From positions 1 to 11,686 of the forward strand of contig JAEUJR010000502.1 in assembly GCA_016793585.1 (NCBI GenBank): a stretch of 11,686 nt of DNA. The letters are read 5' to 3'. The stretch is from Archangium sp. (lineage in GTDB: Bacteria; Myxococcota; Myxococcia; Myxococcales; Myxococcaceae). The notes below the pieces were generated by a model that was not told where the DNA came from, ran no database searches, and saw nothing but the letters and a program-made list of their open reading frames with translations. Within the stretch, counting starts at the first letter, position 1. The number at the start of each line of letters is the position of its first letter. Positions 1-6,701 of the stretch are shown in pieces. A program made the position numbers and the translations under genes.

Positions 1-887
1 TGATCATCGACCTGCAGCCGGGCCACGGGCGGAATCTCGCGGTACAGCGACGCCACATGTTCCCGCTCGACCATGCGCGCGAAGTCACGCACGCGACGAT
101 CCTGCGGATCACTCTTCAGCAGCGTCATGAACACCAGCGCCGCGGCATCGAACTGACGCTCCCGCAGCAGAATCGCGCCCTGCTCGAGCATGTCAGCCAC
201 CGGATCTGCCTGCGGCACCTGCGCGCCTTCGACCGACAGCTTCCCCGCCTTCACGAGATCGAACACCGCACGCCCGACGAGCGTTCTCGGCAGTCCCATC
301 GACAACCAGAGGCGTCCGAGCGGCAGCGTCTCGTCACGCGCGACCAGCTTCGTGATGACGCGATGAAGGGCATGCGAGGGCGGAGGTGAGGGCTTGCTGC
401 GCAAGATGCGCGTGTCGTCAGGCAGCAGCCGCTCGACATCGGGAGACTCATCGAGGCGCTTGAGTGACTCGAACACCGCATGACGCAGCGGAAGCTCGAG
501 CGACACCCACTCGTCCTCACCGCGATCGGGATCTTCGGTCCAATGAAAGCGGCCGGAGTGCGTCGCCGTGACGTCGGTGATCGCGCCGAGCAGATCTTCT
601 TCAGCGAGCTGACGCACCGCTGCGCTCATGGCCGCGCTCTTCCCCGTTCCTGACTTCAGCGAGCCGACCACCTCGACACCGGAGAACTCCTGGCCGACAT
701 CGAGCACGCGCGCGATGCGTTCGTAGAGCCCCTGCGCCGCCGTCGCCACGACCTGACCTGCGAGCAAGAACAACTTCCGCTCACCGGCGTCCCACGTGAG
801 ATGGAGCGCACCCGTCTTGCGCGACGCGTCGAGCCACTGCAGCAGCTCAGGCACCGGGTAGCTCGAGCAGTCTCCGTGAAAGGCCAT
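1..887 (-). CDS. DUF4388 (PATAN-like) domain protein, C-terminus cut by the window edge
   Basis: I read this frame directly: 295 codons from an ATG at 887 run without a stop off the left edge, so the 3' end is missing. Residues 1-70 form a DUF4388 domain; the stretch PELLQWLDASRKTGALHL followed by a Gly-rich turn and FLLAGQVVATA is the hallmark of this family. Residues 85-160 are a second helical segment. Residues 172-225 look like a small helical (winged-helix-like) region, and residues 230-275 resemble a TPR-type helical pair. DUF4388 proteins are very common in myxobacteria and are thought to act in signalling, often fused to receiver or TPR domains; no receiver domain is visible here. There is no signal peptide, so it is probably cytoplasmic. 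It is divergent from the metalloenzyme gene at 912 with only 24 bp between starts. No Shine-Dalgarno sequence is seen upstream of the ATG. A specific function cannot be assigned. Confidence 0.85.
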   Translation of the reverse strand, partial: MAFHGDCSSYPVPELLQWLDASRKTGALHLTWDAGERKLFLLAGQVVATAAQGLYERIARVLDVGQEFSGVEVVGSLKSGTGKSAAMSAAVRQLAEEDLLGAITDVTATHSGRFHWTEDPDRGEDEWVSLELPLRHAVFESLKRLDESPDVERLLPDDTRILRSKPSPPPSHALHRVITKLVARDETLPLGRLWLSMGLPRTLVGRAVFDLVKAGKLSVEGAQVPQADPVADMLEQGAILLRERQFDAAALVFMTLLKSDPQDRRVRDFARMVEREHVASLYREIPPVARLQVDD

Positions 888-894
888 CGGCGCG

Positions 895-901
895 TATTGT
901 A
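895..901. promoter_or_regulatory. possible shared -10 element of a divergent promoter
   Basis: The 24-bp gap between the divergent starts (887 minus, 912 plus) contains TATTGT on the plus strand (895-900), and the overlapping complement reads TACAAT on the minus strand (901-896). Each is a fair -10 hexamer for the gene it faces. On the minus side it lies 8 bases from the ATG, implying a leaderless or nearly leaderless mRNA. On the plus side it leaves 11 bases to the GTG. I see no convincing -35 hexamer on either side, so this is a candidate only. Confidence 0.3.
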
Positions 902-911
902 CGGAAAGCGC

Positions 912-1841
912 GTGCCCCCGCCCTCGAAAGTCGCACTCTTGTTCATTGACGGTGTCGGCGTCGGGAATCGTGACGCGTCAGTGAACCCGCTGGTCGAGGC
1001 CGAGCTCATGGTCTCGCAGTTCGCGGACGGCACGGGCACGACCCTTCCCCGCGGAGGGAAGCGACACGACGTCGACACGACGTTCGGCGTTCCCGGCCGC
1101 CCACAGTCCGCCTCGAACCAGACCGCGATCTTCACCGGGCTTCCCGCACCCCAACTGATCGGGGAGCACGTGCTCGGCTACCCCACCCGCCCGCTCGCGA
1201 AGCTGCTCGCCGACTCGTCGATCGTGAAGACGTTGCTCGCCCATGAGCGCACCGTCACCTTCGCGAACGCGTACCCGATCGGCTACCTCGACGCGCTCGG
1301 GCTCGAGCGACGGGCCGGCACCCTCGGCGCGTTCGAGATGCCGGACAAGTTCAAGCGACGCCTCAAGCCCTCGGCGAGCACGCTCGCGTTCTCTGCCGGA
1401 AAGGTCGCGCTGCGAACGCTCGACGACGCGGTGGCAGGCAACGGTCTCACGCACGACATCGACGGAGCCGCGGGTGTGAAGCGGAAGTTCCCCGTGCCGC
1501 GCCGCACACCTGAAGAGGCCGCCACGATCTTCTGGTCGCTCGCCCAGGACTTCACCCTCTTCGAGCACTACCTCGCCGACGAAGCGGGCCACGCGCAGGA
1601 TCGGGTGGCAGCACTCGAGGCGCTGACGACGTTCGATCGTTTCGCGCGCGAAGTCGTTCGCCTGATGCCCGATGATGCCCAGGTGCTGATCTGCTCCGAC
1701 CACGGCAACGTCGAAGATCTCTCGACGCGCGGCCACACGACCAACCCGGTCGCGGTGTTGTCATTCGGAGCGCAACAGCCCTCACTCGAGACCGTCGCTG
1801 ACGTGGGCGCCCAGATCGTCCGCTGGTTGGAGCCCCGGTGA
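912..1841 (+). CDS. alkaline-phosphatase-superfamily metalloenzyme (phosphoglycerate-mutase-like)
   Basis: The 309-residue protein has the metalloenzyme fold shared by cofactor-independent phosphoglycerate mutase, phosphopentomutase and alkaline phosphatases (PF01676 type). The two-metal ligands are all visible: D13 in FIDGVG, a Ser/Thr nucleophile in QSASNQTAIFTG (S66 or S68), D223 and H227 in ADEAGH, D263-H264 in SDHGN, and H275 in RGHTT. At about 310 residues it is much shorter than true iPGM (about 510) and lacks room for the inserted phosphotransferase domain, so it is more likely a phosphatase or phosphomutase of unknown substrate than the glycolytic enzyme. I chose GTG 912 because the family begins right before the first beta strand. 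GGAAAG at 903-908 precedes it, but at only 3 nt. TTG 897 is an alternative, and a start at ATG 801 would run into the divergent gene. No signal peptide is seen. The 3' end overlaps the next gene by 4 bp, so the two are probably co-translated. Confidence 0.85.
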   Translation: MPPPSKVALLFIDGVGVGNRDASVNPLVEAELMVSQFADGTGTTLPRGGKRHDVDTTFGVPGRPQSASNQTAIFTGLPAPQLIGEHVLGYPTRPLAKLLADSSIVKTLLAHERTVTFANAYPIGYLDALGLERRAGTLGAFEMPDKFKRRLKPSASTLAFSAGKVALRTLDDAVAGNGLTHDIDGAAGVKRKFPVPRRTPEEAATIFWSLAQDFTLFEHYLADEAGHAQDRVAALEALTTFDRFAREVVRLMPDDAQVLICSDHGNVEDLSTRGHTTNPVAVLSFGAQQPSLETVADVGAQIVRWLEPR

Positions 1842-2680
1842 GGTTGCTCTGGTTGCTCCTCGCCGTGCTGTCGCAGGCGTGTGTCGCGCCGCTCTCGTCG
1901 CTCACGCGGGTGACGCCGCTGTCGACGACGACGGCCCGCTTCGAGCTCAAGACCGAGCCGTCGGCCCTCGAGGACGAGGCGCGGGTTCGTGAGGCGATCG
2001 TGCGGGCCGTGCCAAGGCTGTCGCGCTGGGGAGAGCTGCCCTCGCCCGTCTCCGTTCGGGTCGCGCCCACCCACGCTGAGCTCGAGCGGGCGGTGAACCG
2101 CAGCGGCTATGACTGGCTGCGGGCCTGGGCGCAGTTCGACGATTTGATCATCCAATCACCCGGTTCCTGGGCAGGCACCGATCGCGACGTCGACGAGCTG
2201 ATTCTCCACGAGCTCACGCACTGTCTGCTCTTTCAAGCGAGCGGCACCGCGACGAACTGGGCGAACAAGGCCATTCCGCTCTGGTTCCGAGAAGGCATGG
2301 CGACGGTGACGGCCGAACAGGGGCTGCGGTTTCCGTCGCTCGAAGATCTGTCTGACTGGCTCAAACGAAACCCCGACCTCGATGTCTTCGGTGACGCCGA
2401 GCGGCTCTCGAAAGAGGCGTACGGGCAGATCTATGGCGTCAGCTACCACGCCATGCGGTTCCTGCTCCGCCGCCTGGGCGACAAGGCCGTGATCGAGACG
2501 ATGCTCCACATGAAGAGCGGAGAGACGTTCGATCAGGCCTTCACGAGGGCCGCCGGCACCGAGCCGAAACGCTTCGAGGCCGACTTCCTGAACTACCTGC
2601 GGTTCCGCGCGTTCCGTGGCTTCGGCCTGAAGGTGAAGCCACGGCTGCAGCCGGGCGCGCCCGACTCGCGGCCGAAGTGA
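1838..2680 (+). CDS. putative exported HExxH zinc metallopeptidase (peptidase MA-like)
   Basis: The 280-residue protein starts with a short basic-hydrophobic leader ending in LSQAC, so C15 could be a lipidated cysteine; the lipobox is imperfect (S at -3). The zinc site is H124-E125-L-T-H128, and a downstream FREGMA places E152 as the likely third ligand. This gluzincin arrangement is typical of the peptidase MA family (PF13485 style), in which GMA follows the third ligand. Residues 35-110 form the N-terminal alpha/beta part, and residues 190-262 are helical. The tail (268-280) is basic and proline-rich. It probably acts in the periplasm or at the outer membrane; the substrate is unknown. The GTG start at 1838 overlaps the TGA of the preceding metalloenzyme gene (GTGA), which implies translational coupling. 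Its own TGA ends at 2680, directly against the convergent hpt stop codon. Confidence 0.8.
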   Translation: MRLLWLLLAVLSQACVAPLSSLTRVTPLSTTTARFELKTEPSALEDEARVREAIVRAVPRLSRWGELPSPVSVRVAPTHAELERAVNRSGYDWLRAWAQFDDLIIQSPGSWAGTDRDVDELILHELTHCLLFQASGTATNWANKAIPLWFREGMATVTAEQGLRFPSLEDLSDWLKRNPDLDVFGDAERLSKEAYGQIYGVSYHAMRFLLRRLGDKAVIETMLHMKSGETFDQAFTRAAGTEPKRFEADFLNYLRFRAFRGFGLKVKPRLQPGAPDSRPK

Positions 2681-3214
2681 CTATTCGGTTCGCATCACGC
2701 CGATGAACGGCAGGTTGCGGTACTTCTCGCCGTAGTCGAGCCCGTAGCCGACGACGAACTTGTCTTCGATGACGAAGCCCTTGAAGTCGATCGGCACCTT
2801 CGTCTTCGCGCGCGCGGGCTTCTCGAGCAGCGTGCACACCTTCACCGACGCAGGGTGACGGGCGGCGAAGTTCTCGAGCAGGAACTTCATCGTCAGGCCC
2901 GTGTCGATGATGTCTTCGACGATGAGCACGTGTTTCCCGTTGAGCGGCTTGGTGACGTCGAAGCTGATGCGCACCTCGCCCGTCGTCTCGGTGCCGCCGT
3001 GGTACGAGCTCACACCCATCAGCTCCATGGTGACGGGTAGATCGATCGCCTTGGCGAGATCGGTCAGGAAGAACACCGAGCCCTTCATGATGCCGATGAG
3101 GGTCAGATCCTTGCCCTGGTACTCGCGGGTGATCTGCTGCCCGAGCTCGGCGATGCGCGCCTGCAGCTTCGCCGAGTCAATCATCACGTCGACATCACGT
3201 TCGTAGAACGCCAT
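2681..3214 (-). CDS. hpt: hypoxanthine phosphoribosyltransferase
   Basis: This enzyme of purine salvage converts hypoxanthine (and often guanine) plus PRPP to IMP (or GMP) in the cytoplasm. The 177-residue length matches bacterial Hpt (about 175-185). Visible motifs are the KGS PPi-binding loop (residues 44-46), a flexible loop with SSYHGG (about 69-74), the PRPP-binding signature VEDIIDTGLT (99-108) with E100 and D101, the purine-recognition K and F region (KVPIDFKGFVI), and a C-terminal VVGYGLDYGEKYRNLP. I chose ATG 3214 because GAGG lies 6 nt upstream, overlapping the upp stop codon. A GTG at 3226 in the same frame would give four more residues and a 4-bp overlap with upp. It is the last gene of the salvage operon, and its stop is adjacent to that of the convergent metallopeptidase gene, with no terminator between them. 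Confidence 0.95.
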   Translation of the reverse strand: MAFYERDVDVMIDSAKLQARIAELGQQITREYQGKDLTLIGIMKGSVFFLTDLAKAIDLPVTMELMGVSSYHGGTETTGEVRISFDVTKPLNGKHVLIVEDIIDTGLTMKFLLENFAARHPASVKVCTLLEKPARAKTKVPIDFKGFVIEDKFVVGYGLDYGEKYRNLPFIGVMRTE

Positions 3215-3220
3215 CACCAA

Positions 3221-3224
3221 CCTC
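3221..3224 (-). promoter_or_regulatory. ribosome binding site deciding the hpt start
   Basis: GAGG on the minus strand lies 6 nt before ATG 3214 and overlaps the TGA of the upstream uracil PRTase gene. It favours the ATG over the in-frame GTG at 3226, which the site itself would overlap. Confidence 0.6.
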
Positions 3225-4038
3225 ACACGTATGCGTTGTTCATCACTTCGCCCATGCCACCAGCGCCGGGCACGATGTACTGATGCTCATCGAGGCCGCG
3301 CTCTTTCTCCCAGAGTTCGCCCGGAGCCGTCGCCAGCACCTCGTCGGGCGACAACCCGCGATCGAGCCGCACGGCGTAGATCACGACGTCGGGGTGATCG
3401 GTCACCAGCCGCTTGATGTACTCGGGCGTGACGATCAGGTTCAGGCAGATGATCTTGCGCGCCTTCCCCGGCACCTTGGTCTTGTACATCTTGATCGCCG
3501 TCGACAACGACGAGCCGGTCGCGCCCATCGGGTCGGGGAAGAACACGAACGCGTCGTCGACGTCTCCGCCGATCTTCGCGCCGCCGATATTGGAGCCGAC
3601 GACGTGCGCTGCCTGATCGAGTTCGCGGCTCATGATCAGGTGATCCTGCCGCACCAGCCGCGGCTCGAGGATCGTGTTGAGCAGATCGTACGTGACCTGC
3701 GACGGCAGCGTGCCCGCGCGGGCGATGTTCACCGAGACGGCGCGCACCTGCGAGTCGAGCACCTCGCCCTGGTACAGGCCTTTCGGCGTGTGCTCGATCA
3801 TTCGCGTCGGCACGGTGACGTGCTTGGTGGGGAACTCGTGGTTCACCGACATGGTGACGAGCTCGCCGTAGATCGTGCGCACGAGCGTGTTCACGTCGGG
3901 CTGCTGGGTCTCCTTCGCGCACAGCTTCGCGAGCAGCGAGAGCAGGTACGGCGAGCCGACGAGGTGAACGCCCGGCCCGTAGAAGTGCTTCTGCTCGTTC
4001 AGCGTGAAACCGACCTTCTCGTAGAGCGAATCGCGCAT
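3223..4038 (-). CDS. upp: uracil phosphoribosyltransferase family protein
   Basis: This type I phosphoribosyltransferase of pyrimidine salvage probably makes UMP from uracil and PRPP. The PRPP loop DPMGATGSS is at residues 169-177, and VNIARAG (103-109) matches the Upp core. The C-terminal QYIVPGAGGMGE (253-264) corresponds to the uracil-binding YIVPGxGDAGD region, but the D-A-G-D part is replaced by GMGE. At 271 residues it is longer than the usual 208 or so. The extra length is an N-terminal extension (about 1-60) and an insertion of about 23 residues (226-248) just before the uracil-binding loop. A UPRT role fits the neighbours tdk and hpt, but the changed base-binding loop leaves substrate specificity less certain. 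The ATG at 4038 lies 4 bp after the tdk stop, with a GGTGAG-like ribosome site overlapping that stop. Confidence 0.82.
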   Translation of the reverse strand: MRDSLYEKVGFTLNEQKHFYGPGVHLVGSPYLLSLLAKLCAKETQQPDVNTLVRTIYGELVTMSVNHEFPTKHVTVPTRMIEHTPKGLYQGEVLDSQVRAVSVNIARAGTLPSQVTYDLLNTILEPRLVRQDHLIMSRELDQAAHVVGSNIGGAKIGGDVDDAFVFFPDPMGATGSSLSTAIKMYKTKVPGKARKIICLNLIVTPEYIKRLVTDHPDVVIYAVRLDRGLSPDEVLATAPGELWEKERGLDEHQYIVPGAGGMGEVMNNAYV

Positions 4039-4042
4039 CGTC

Positions 4043-4642
4043 TCACCGGAACAAGTCGAGGTTTTGGGGAGGAGTCGCCTCCACCGGCGTCGTCACGTGA
4101 CACTTGCGGCAACGGGCTTCGTACGCGCTGGCCGCGCCGACCAGCACGCGCTCCTGCGAGTCGGCGAGGCGCTGCGATCGGTTCGCGGGGTTGCCGCACA
4201 CGACGCAGATGGCGAGTTCCTTCGTGATGTACTCGGCCACCGCCAGCAGCTGCGGCATCGGCTCGAACGGCTTGCCCTGGTAGTCCTGATCGAGGCCGGC
4301 GCAGATCACCCGAACGCCCTTGCGCGCCATCGCCTCGCACACCTGCACCACGTCGGGCCCGAGGAACTGCACCTCGTCGATGCCGACGACCTCGGTGTCG
4401 GGCCGAAGCAGCTGCAGAATCTCGTCGGGCCTCGAGACCGGCGTCGCGACCACCTTGAGCTGCGAGTGACTCACCACGTTGAGCTCGTCGTAGCGATTGT
4501 CGATGCCAGGCTTGAAGACCTGCACACGCTGCTTGCCGTAGAGCGCGCGCTTGATGCGGCGAATGAGCTCTTCCGTCTTGCCCGAGAACATCGAGCCACA
4601 GATGACCTCGATCCACCCGATGTCTTTGGGGAACTGGTGCAT
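4043..4642 (-). CDS. tdk: thymidine kinase (TK1 type)
   Basis: This enzyme phosphorylates thymidine to dTMP with ATP in the cytoplasm. The 199-residue length fits bacterial TK1 enzymes. The Walker A loop is G16-S-M-F-S-G-K22-T23. The D89-E90-V-Q-F motif provides the Mg-binding Asp and the catalytic Glu. The lasso-domain zinc site is complete with C146/C149 and C178/C181. The segment with LVGA and Y174 (167-176) corresponds to the thymidine-binding lasso. The start is 2 bp after the Nudix gene stop. The ribosome site is weak, with GGA about 10 nt upstream, so translation may depend on coupling. It sits between a Nudix hydrolase and uracil PRTase, which supports a dedicated nucleoside/base salvage operon. 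Confidence 0.96.
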   Translation of the reverse strand: MHQFPKDIGWIEVICGSMFSGKTEELIRRIKRALYGKQRVQVFKPGIDNRYDELNVVSHSQLKVVATPVSRPDEILQLLRPDTEVVGIDEVQFLGPDVVQVCEAMARKGVRVICAGLDQDYQGKPFEPMPQLLAVAEYITKELAICVVCGNPANRSQRLADSQERVLVGAASAYEARCRKCHVTTPVEATPPQNLDLFR

Positions 4643-4644
4643 CG

Positions 4645-5052
4645 TCAGTGATCCAGGTCGAGGAGTTTGGCCAGCGTGCGCGCGTCGGCGTCGGGAAACT
4701 GGAACTGCCCCATCTCGGCGAGGCCCACCCAGCGGTGGTCATTCACCCTCGCGTGGCTGACGGTCTGACCCGGCGTCGCGAGGCGGCAGGCGAACACGTG
4801 AAACGCGATGTCGTAGCTCGGGTACTCGTGGTGCGTGCTCATGGCCTGCTCGCCGACGATGACGTCGAGGCCGAGGCGCTCTTTGAGCTCGCGGCGCAGC
4901 GCGGTGACGTCGTCTTCGCCGTCATTCACGCGCCCACCGGGAAACTCCCAGAGCAACGGCAGCGAGGCGTTCTTCGAGCGCTGGGTGATCAGGTAGCGGC
5001 CTGCCTCCTGCTCGAGCATCGCACCAACGACGCGGATCAACCGTCGACTCAT
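4645..5052 (-). CDS. MutT-like Nudix hydrolase with altered Nudix box
   Basis: The 135-residue protein has the MutT/(d)CTP-pyrophosphatase layout: an N-terminal strand RVVGAML, then LWEFPGG (34-40), then the Nudix box (G40, E46, R54-E55-L, E58, G61), and a C-terminal HRWVGLAEMGQFQFPDAD typical of MutT homologues. The family hydrolyses nucleoside triphosphates such as oxidised dGTP or (d)CTP to monophosphate and pyrophosphate. In the REUxEExGU part the second glutamate is arginine (R59), which would remove one metal ligand. The enzyme may be weakened, use a different metal site, or be repurposed. I chose ATG 5052 because the conserved domain begins right after it; an in-frame extension to 5145 reads as non-domain sequence. 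It is the first gene of the operon, and the 107-bp gap upstream should hold the promoter, but I see no clear consensus there. Confidence 0.85.
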   Translation of the reverse strand: MSRRLIRVVGAMLEQEAGRYLITQRSKNASLPLLWEFPGGRVNDGEDDVTALRRELKERLGLDVIVGEQAMSTHHEYPSYDIAFHVFACRLATPGQTVSHARVNDHRWVGLAEMGQFQFPDADARTLAKLLDLDH

Positions 5053-5159
5053 GACGCGTGGGCAGTAGCACGTGACGAATCGGCCCGAAACCCGTTCGGC
5101 ATCGATTGTGCTGCTGGCGGAAGTTGCGGGCGCCGGGCTGATCATCGAAGCCGCACGCC

Positions 5160-6668
5160 ATGCGGAGCGTCGTCGGTCTGCTGCTGGTGGTGGGGTGCTC
5201 GGCGCCCAAACTCGAGTCGATGCCTGACGCGTCGCTCGAGTGGCGCAGCGCCCTCTACCCGGGCGACTGGAGCCCTTCGTTCAGCGACGACGCCGGGCGC
5301 TTCCTGCACGACTTCTCGTACGCGGGCTTCGAGGGCGGAGCCACGCCGCCGACCCTGGCGCCCACGATCACCCTTCAGCCGCCGAGTGGTGATGCGACCG
5401 CGCTGATCCAGCGGGCCCTCGACGATGGTGGCGTGGTGCTGCTGTCAGCCGGAACCTGGCGCATCGACGGCTCGCTCAGCATCACGAAGGCCAACGTCGT
5501 GCTGCGCGGCTCAGGCCGAGACACGGTGCTCGTCTTCACCAAGTCGTCGGGCCTCGAGTTCGGCCAGAACGTGACCATTGGCGCGGCACCACTCTTCGAA
5601 GGCGAGGCACCGATCGTGATGGACACGCCGTCACGGGCCACGCGAATCGAACTCGGCGAACTCGATGGTGGCCTGCGCGTCGGCGATGACGTCGTTCTCG
5701 GGCACGTGATCACCCCAGAGTTCGTCGCGGCCCACGGCATGACCGGCACCTGGCGCGCGTTCAACGACACCTGGCAGCCCATCGCGTGGCGAACGATCAC
5801 CGCCATCGACGGAGCGACCGTCACGCTCGACGTGCCGCTGCGAAGCCCGTTGTTGGTTCGCGATCGCCCTTCCCTTCGCCGAGTCACCTTCGCCGTGCAT
5901 CACGTCGGGCTCGAGTCGCTCTCGTTCACGAACGCAGTGAGCGACGCCGCGGCGCTCGCGATGAACCAGGTCTCGGTCTTCCACTTCACTGGCGTGAAGG
6001 ACGCGTGGGTGCGCGAGGTGCACTCGGTCGGCCTCGACGGCGGAGCCCACGTTCAGTCGGGCGGCCTTCGCGTGCATCAGTCGAAGCGCGTGACGGTGAT
6101 GAACAGCTCGATGGGGCGGGCGCAGCACCGAGGGAGCGGCGGCAACGGGTACCTCTTCGAGGTGCGGCAATCGAACGAGGTGCTCTTCCGCGACTGCGAC
6201 GCGCGCGACGGGCGGCACAACTTCATTCAGAACTGGGGCTTCGGCGTCAGCGGTTGCGTCTGGCAGCGCGTGTCGAGCTCGGGCGGAACCGCTGAGAACG
6301 GCTTCGGCATCAACGCCCGCGGCACCTCCGAGTTCCATCACTCGCTCGCCTCGGCGAACCTCATCGAAGACTCGGTGTTCGACGACGGCTTCGCGATCGT
6401 GAACCGCGGCCAGGAGTCGACCGGCGCGGGCCACACGGGCACGGAGAACGTCTTCTGGAACGTGCGCGGAGCTGGCGTGCTTCGCTCGATGCAGTTCGGT
6501 CATGGCTTCGTGATCGGCACCGACGGGCTCGCGGTCGAGACGCGCGATCTGTTTCTCCTCGGCCACACGGGCACCGAGCCCATCGACTGGGTCGAGGGCG
6601 TCGACGCGGGGAGCACGTTGACCCCACGCTCCCTCGTCGACGACCAACGCGCGCGCCGGGGCCGGTGA
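5160..6668 (+). CDS. beta-helix lipoprotein (pectate-lyase-like fold)
   Basis: The 502-residue protein begins with a short signal peptide ending in the lipobox VVGC, so C13 is the likely lipidated residue. Residues 77-125 show the start of a pectate-lyase-3-type helix: a Gln/Asp-rich helix (ALIQRALDDGG), then VLLSAGTWRID and VVLRGSGRDTVL. From about residue 245 to 460 short repeating strand-turn rungs occur (GLESLSFTN, RVTVMNSSM, EVLFRDCDA, LIEDSVFDD), as in right-handed parallel beta-helices. Residues 125-240 are an inserted region. GHTGTE occurs twice, 44 residues apart (424 and 468). Such proteins are often polysaccharide lyases or hydrolases, but no catalytic set can be confidently named, so binding or adhesion is also possible. 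It is divergent from the salvage operon, and the next lipoprotein gene begins 33 bp downstream. No strong ribosome site precedes the ATG. Confidence 0.8.
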   Translation: MRSVVGLLLVVGCSAPKLESMPDASLEWRSALYPGDWSPSFSDDAGRFLHDFSYAGFEGGATPPTLAPTITLQPPSGDATALIQRALDDGGVVLLSAGTWRIDGSLSITKANVVLRGSGRDTVLVFTKSSGLEFGQNVTIGAAPLFEGEAPIVMDTPSRATRIELGELDGGLRVGDDVVLGHVITPEFVAAHGMTGTWRAFNDTWQPIAWRTITAIDGATVTLDVPLRSPLLVRDRPSLRRVTFAVHHVGLESLSFTNAVSDAAALAMNQVSVFHFTGVKDAWVREVHSVGLDGGAHVQSGGLRVHQSKRVTVMNSSMGRAQHRGSGGNGYLFEVRQSNEVLFRDCDARDGRHNFIQNWGFGVSGCVWQRVSSSGGTAENGFGINARGTSEFHHSLASANLIEDSVFDDGFAIVNRGQESTGAGHTGTENVFWNVRGAGVLRSMQFGHGFVIGTDGLAVETRDLFLLGHTGTEPIDWVEGVDAGSTLTPRSLVDDQRARRGR

Positions 6669-6690
6669 CGCGTCTTCACGGCTGTGCCAC

Positions 6691-6699
6691 GGTGGAAAG
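6691..6699 (+). promoter_or_regulatory. ribosome binding site deciding the cysteine-rich lipoprotein start
   Basis: GGTGGAAAG lies just before ATG 6702. It favours this ATG over the in-frame GTG at 6684, and the signal peptide also starts cleanly at the ATG. Confidence 0.5.
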
Positions 6700-6701
6700 C
6701 G

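Noticed and set aside
57..389. Open frame of 110 codons on the plus strand
   Set aside because: It is antisense to the DUF4388 gene, whose protein motif is clear. Its Arg/His-rich composition is typical of the complement of a GC-rich gene.
630..665. GTGKS stretch in the DUF4388 protein resembling a P-loop
   Set aside because: The required Gly/Ala four residues before GK is leucine, and no Walker B or ATPase fold follows. It is a chance match.
978..1736. Open frame of 252 codons on the minus strand
   Set aside because: It is fully antisense to the metalloenzyme gene, which has all expected catalytic motifs. The antisense product shows no recognisable domain.
3283..4227. Open frame of 314 codons on the plus strand
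   Set aside because: It lies antisense to upp and tdk. It is a mirror effect of codons with G/C third positions, with no domain or ribosome site.
5053..5159. Short palindromes (CACGTG, ATCGAT, TGATCA) in the gap between the salvage operon and the beta-helix gene
   Set aside because: Six-base palindromes of this sort are expected by chance, and no longer dyad or clear -35/-10 pair links them to either gene.
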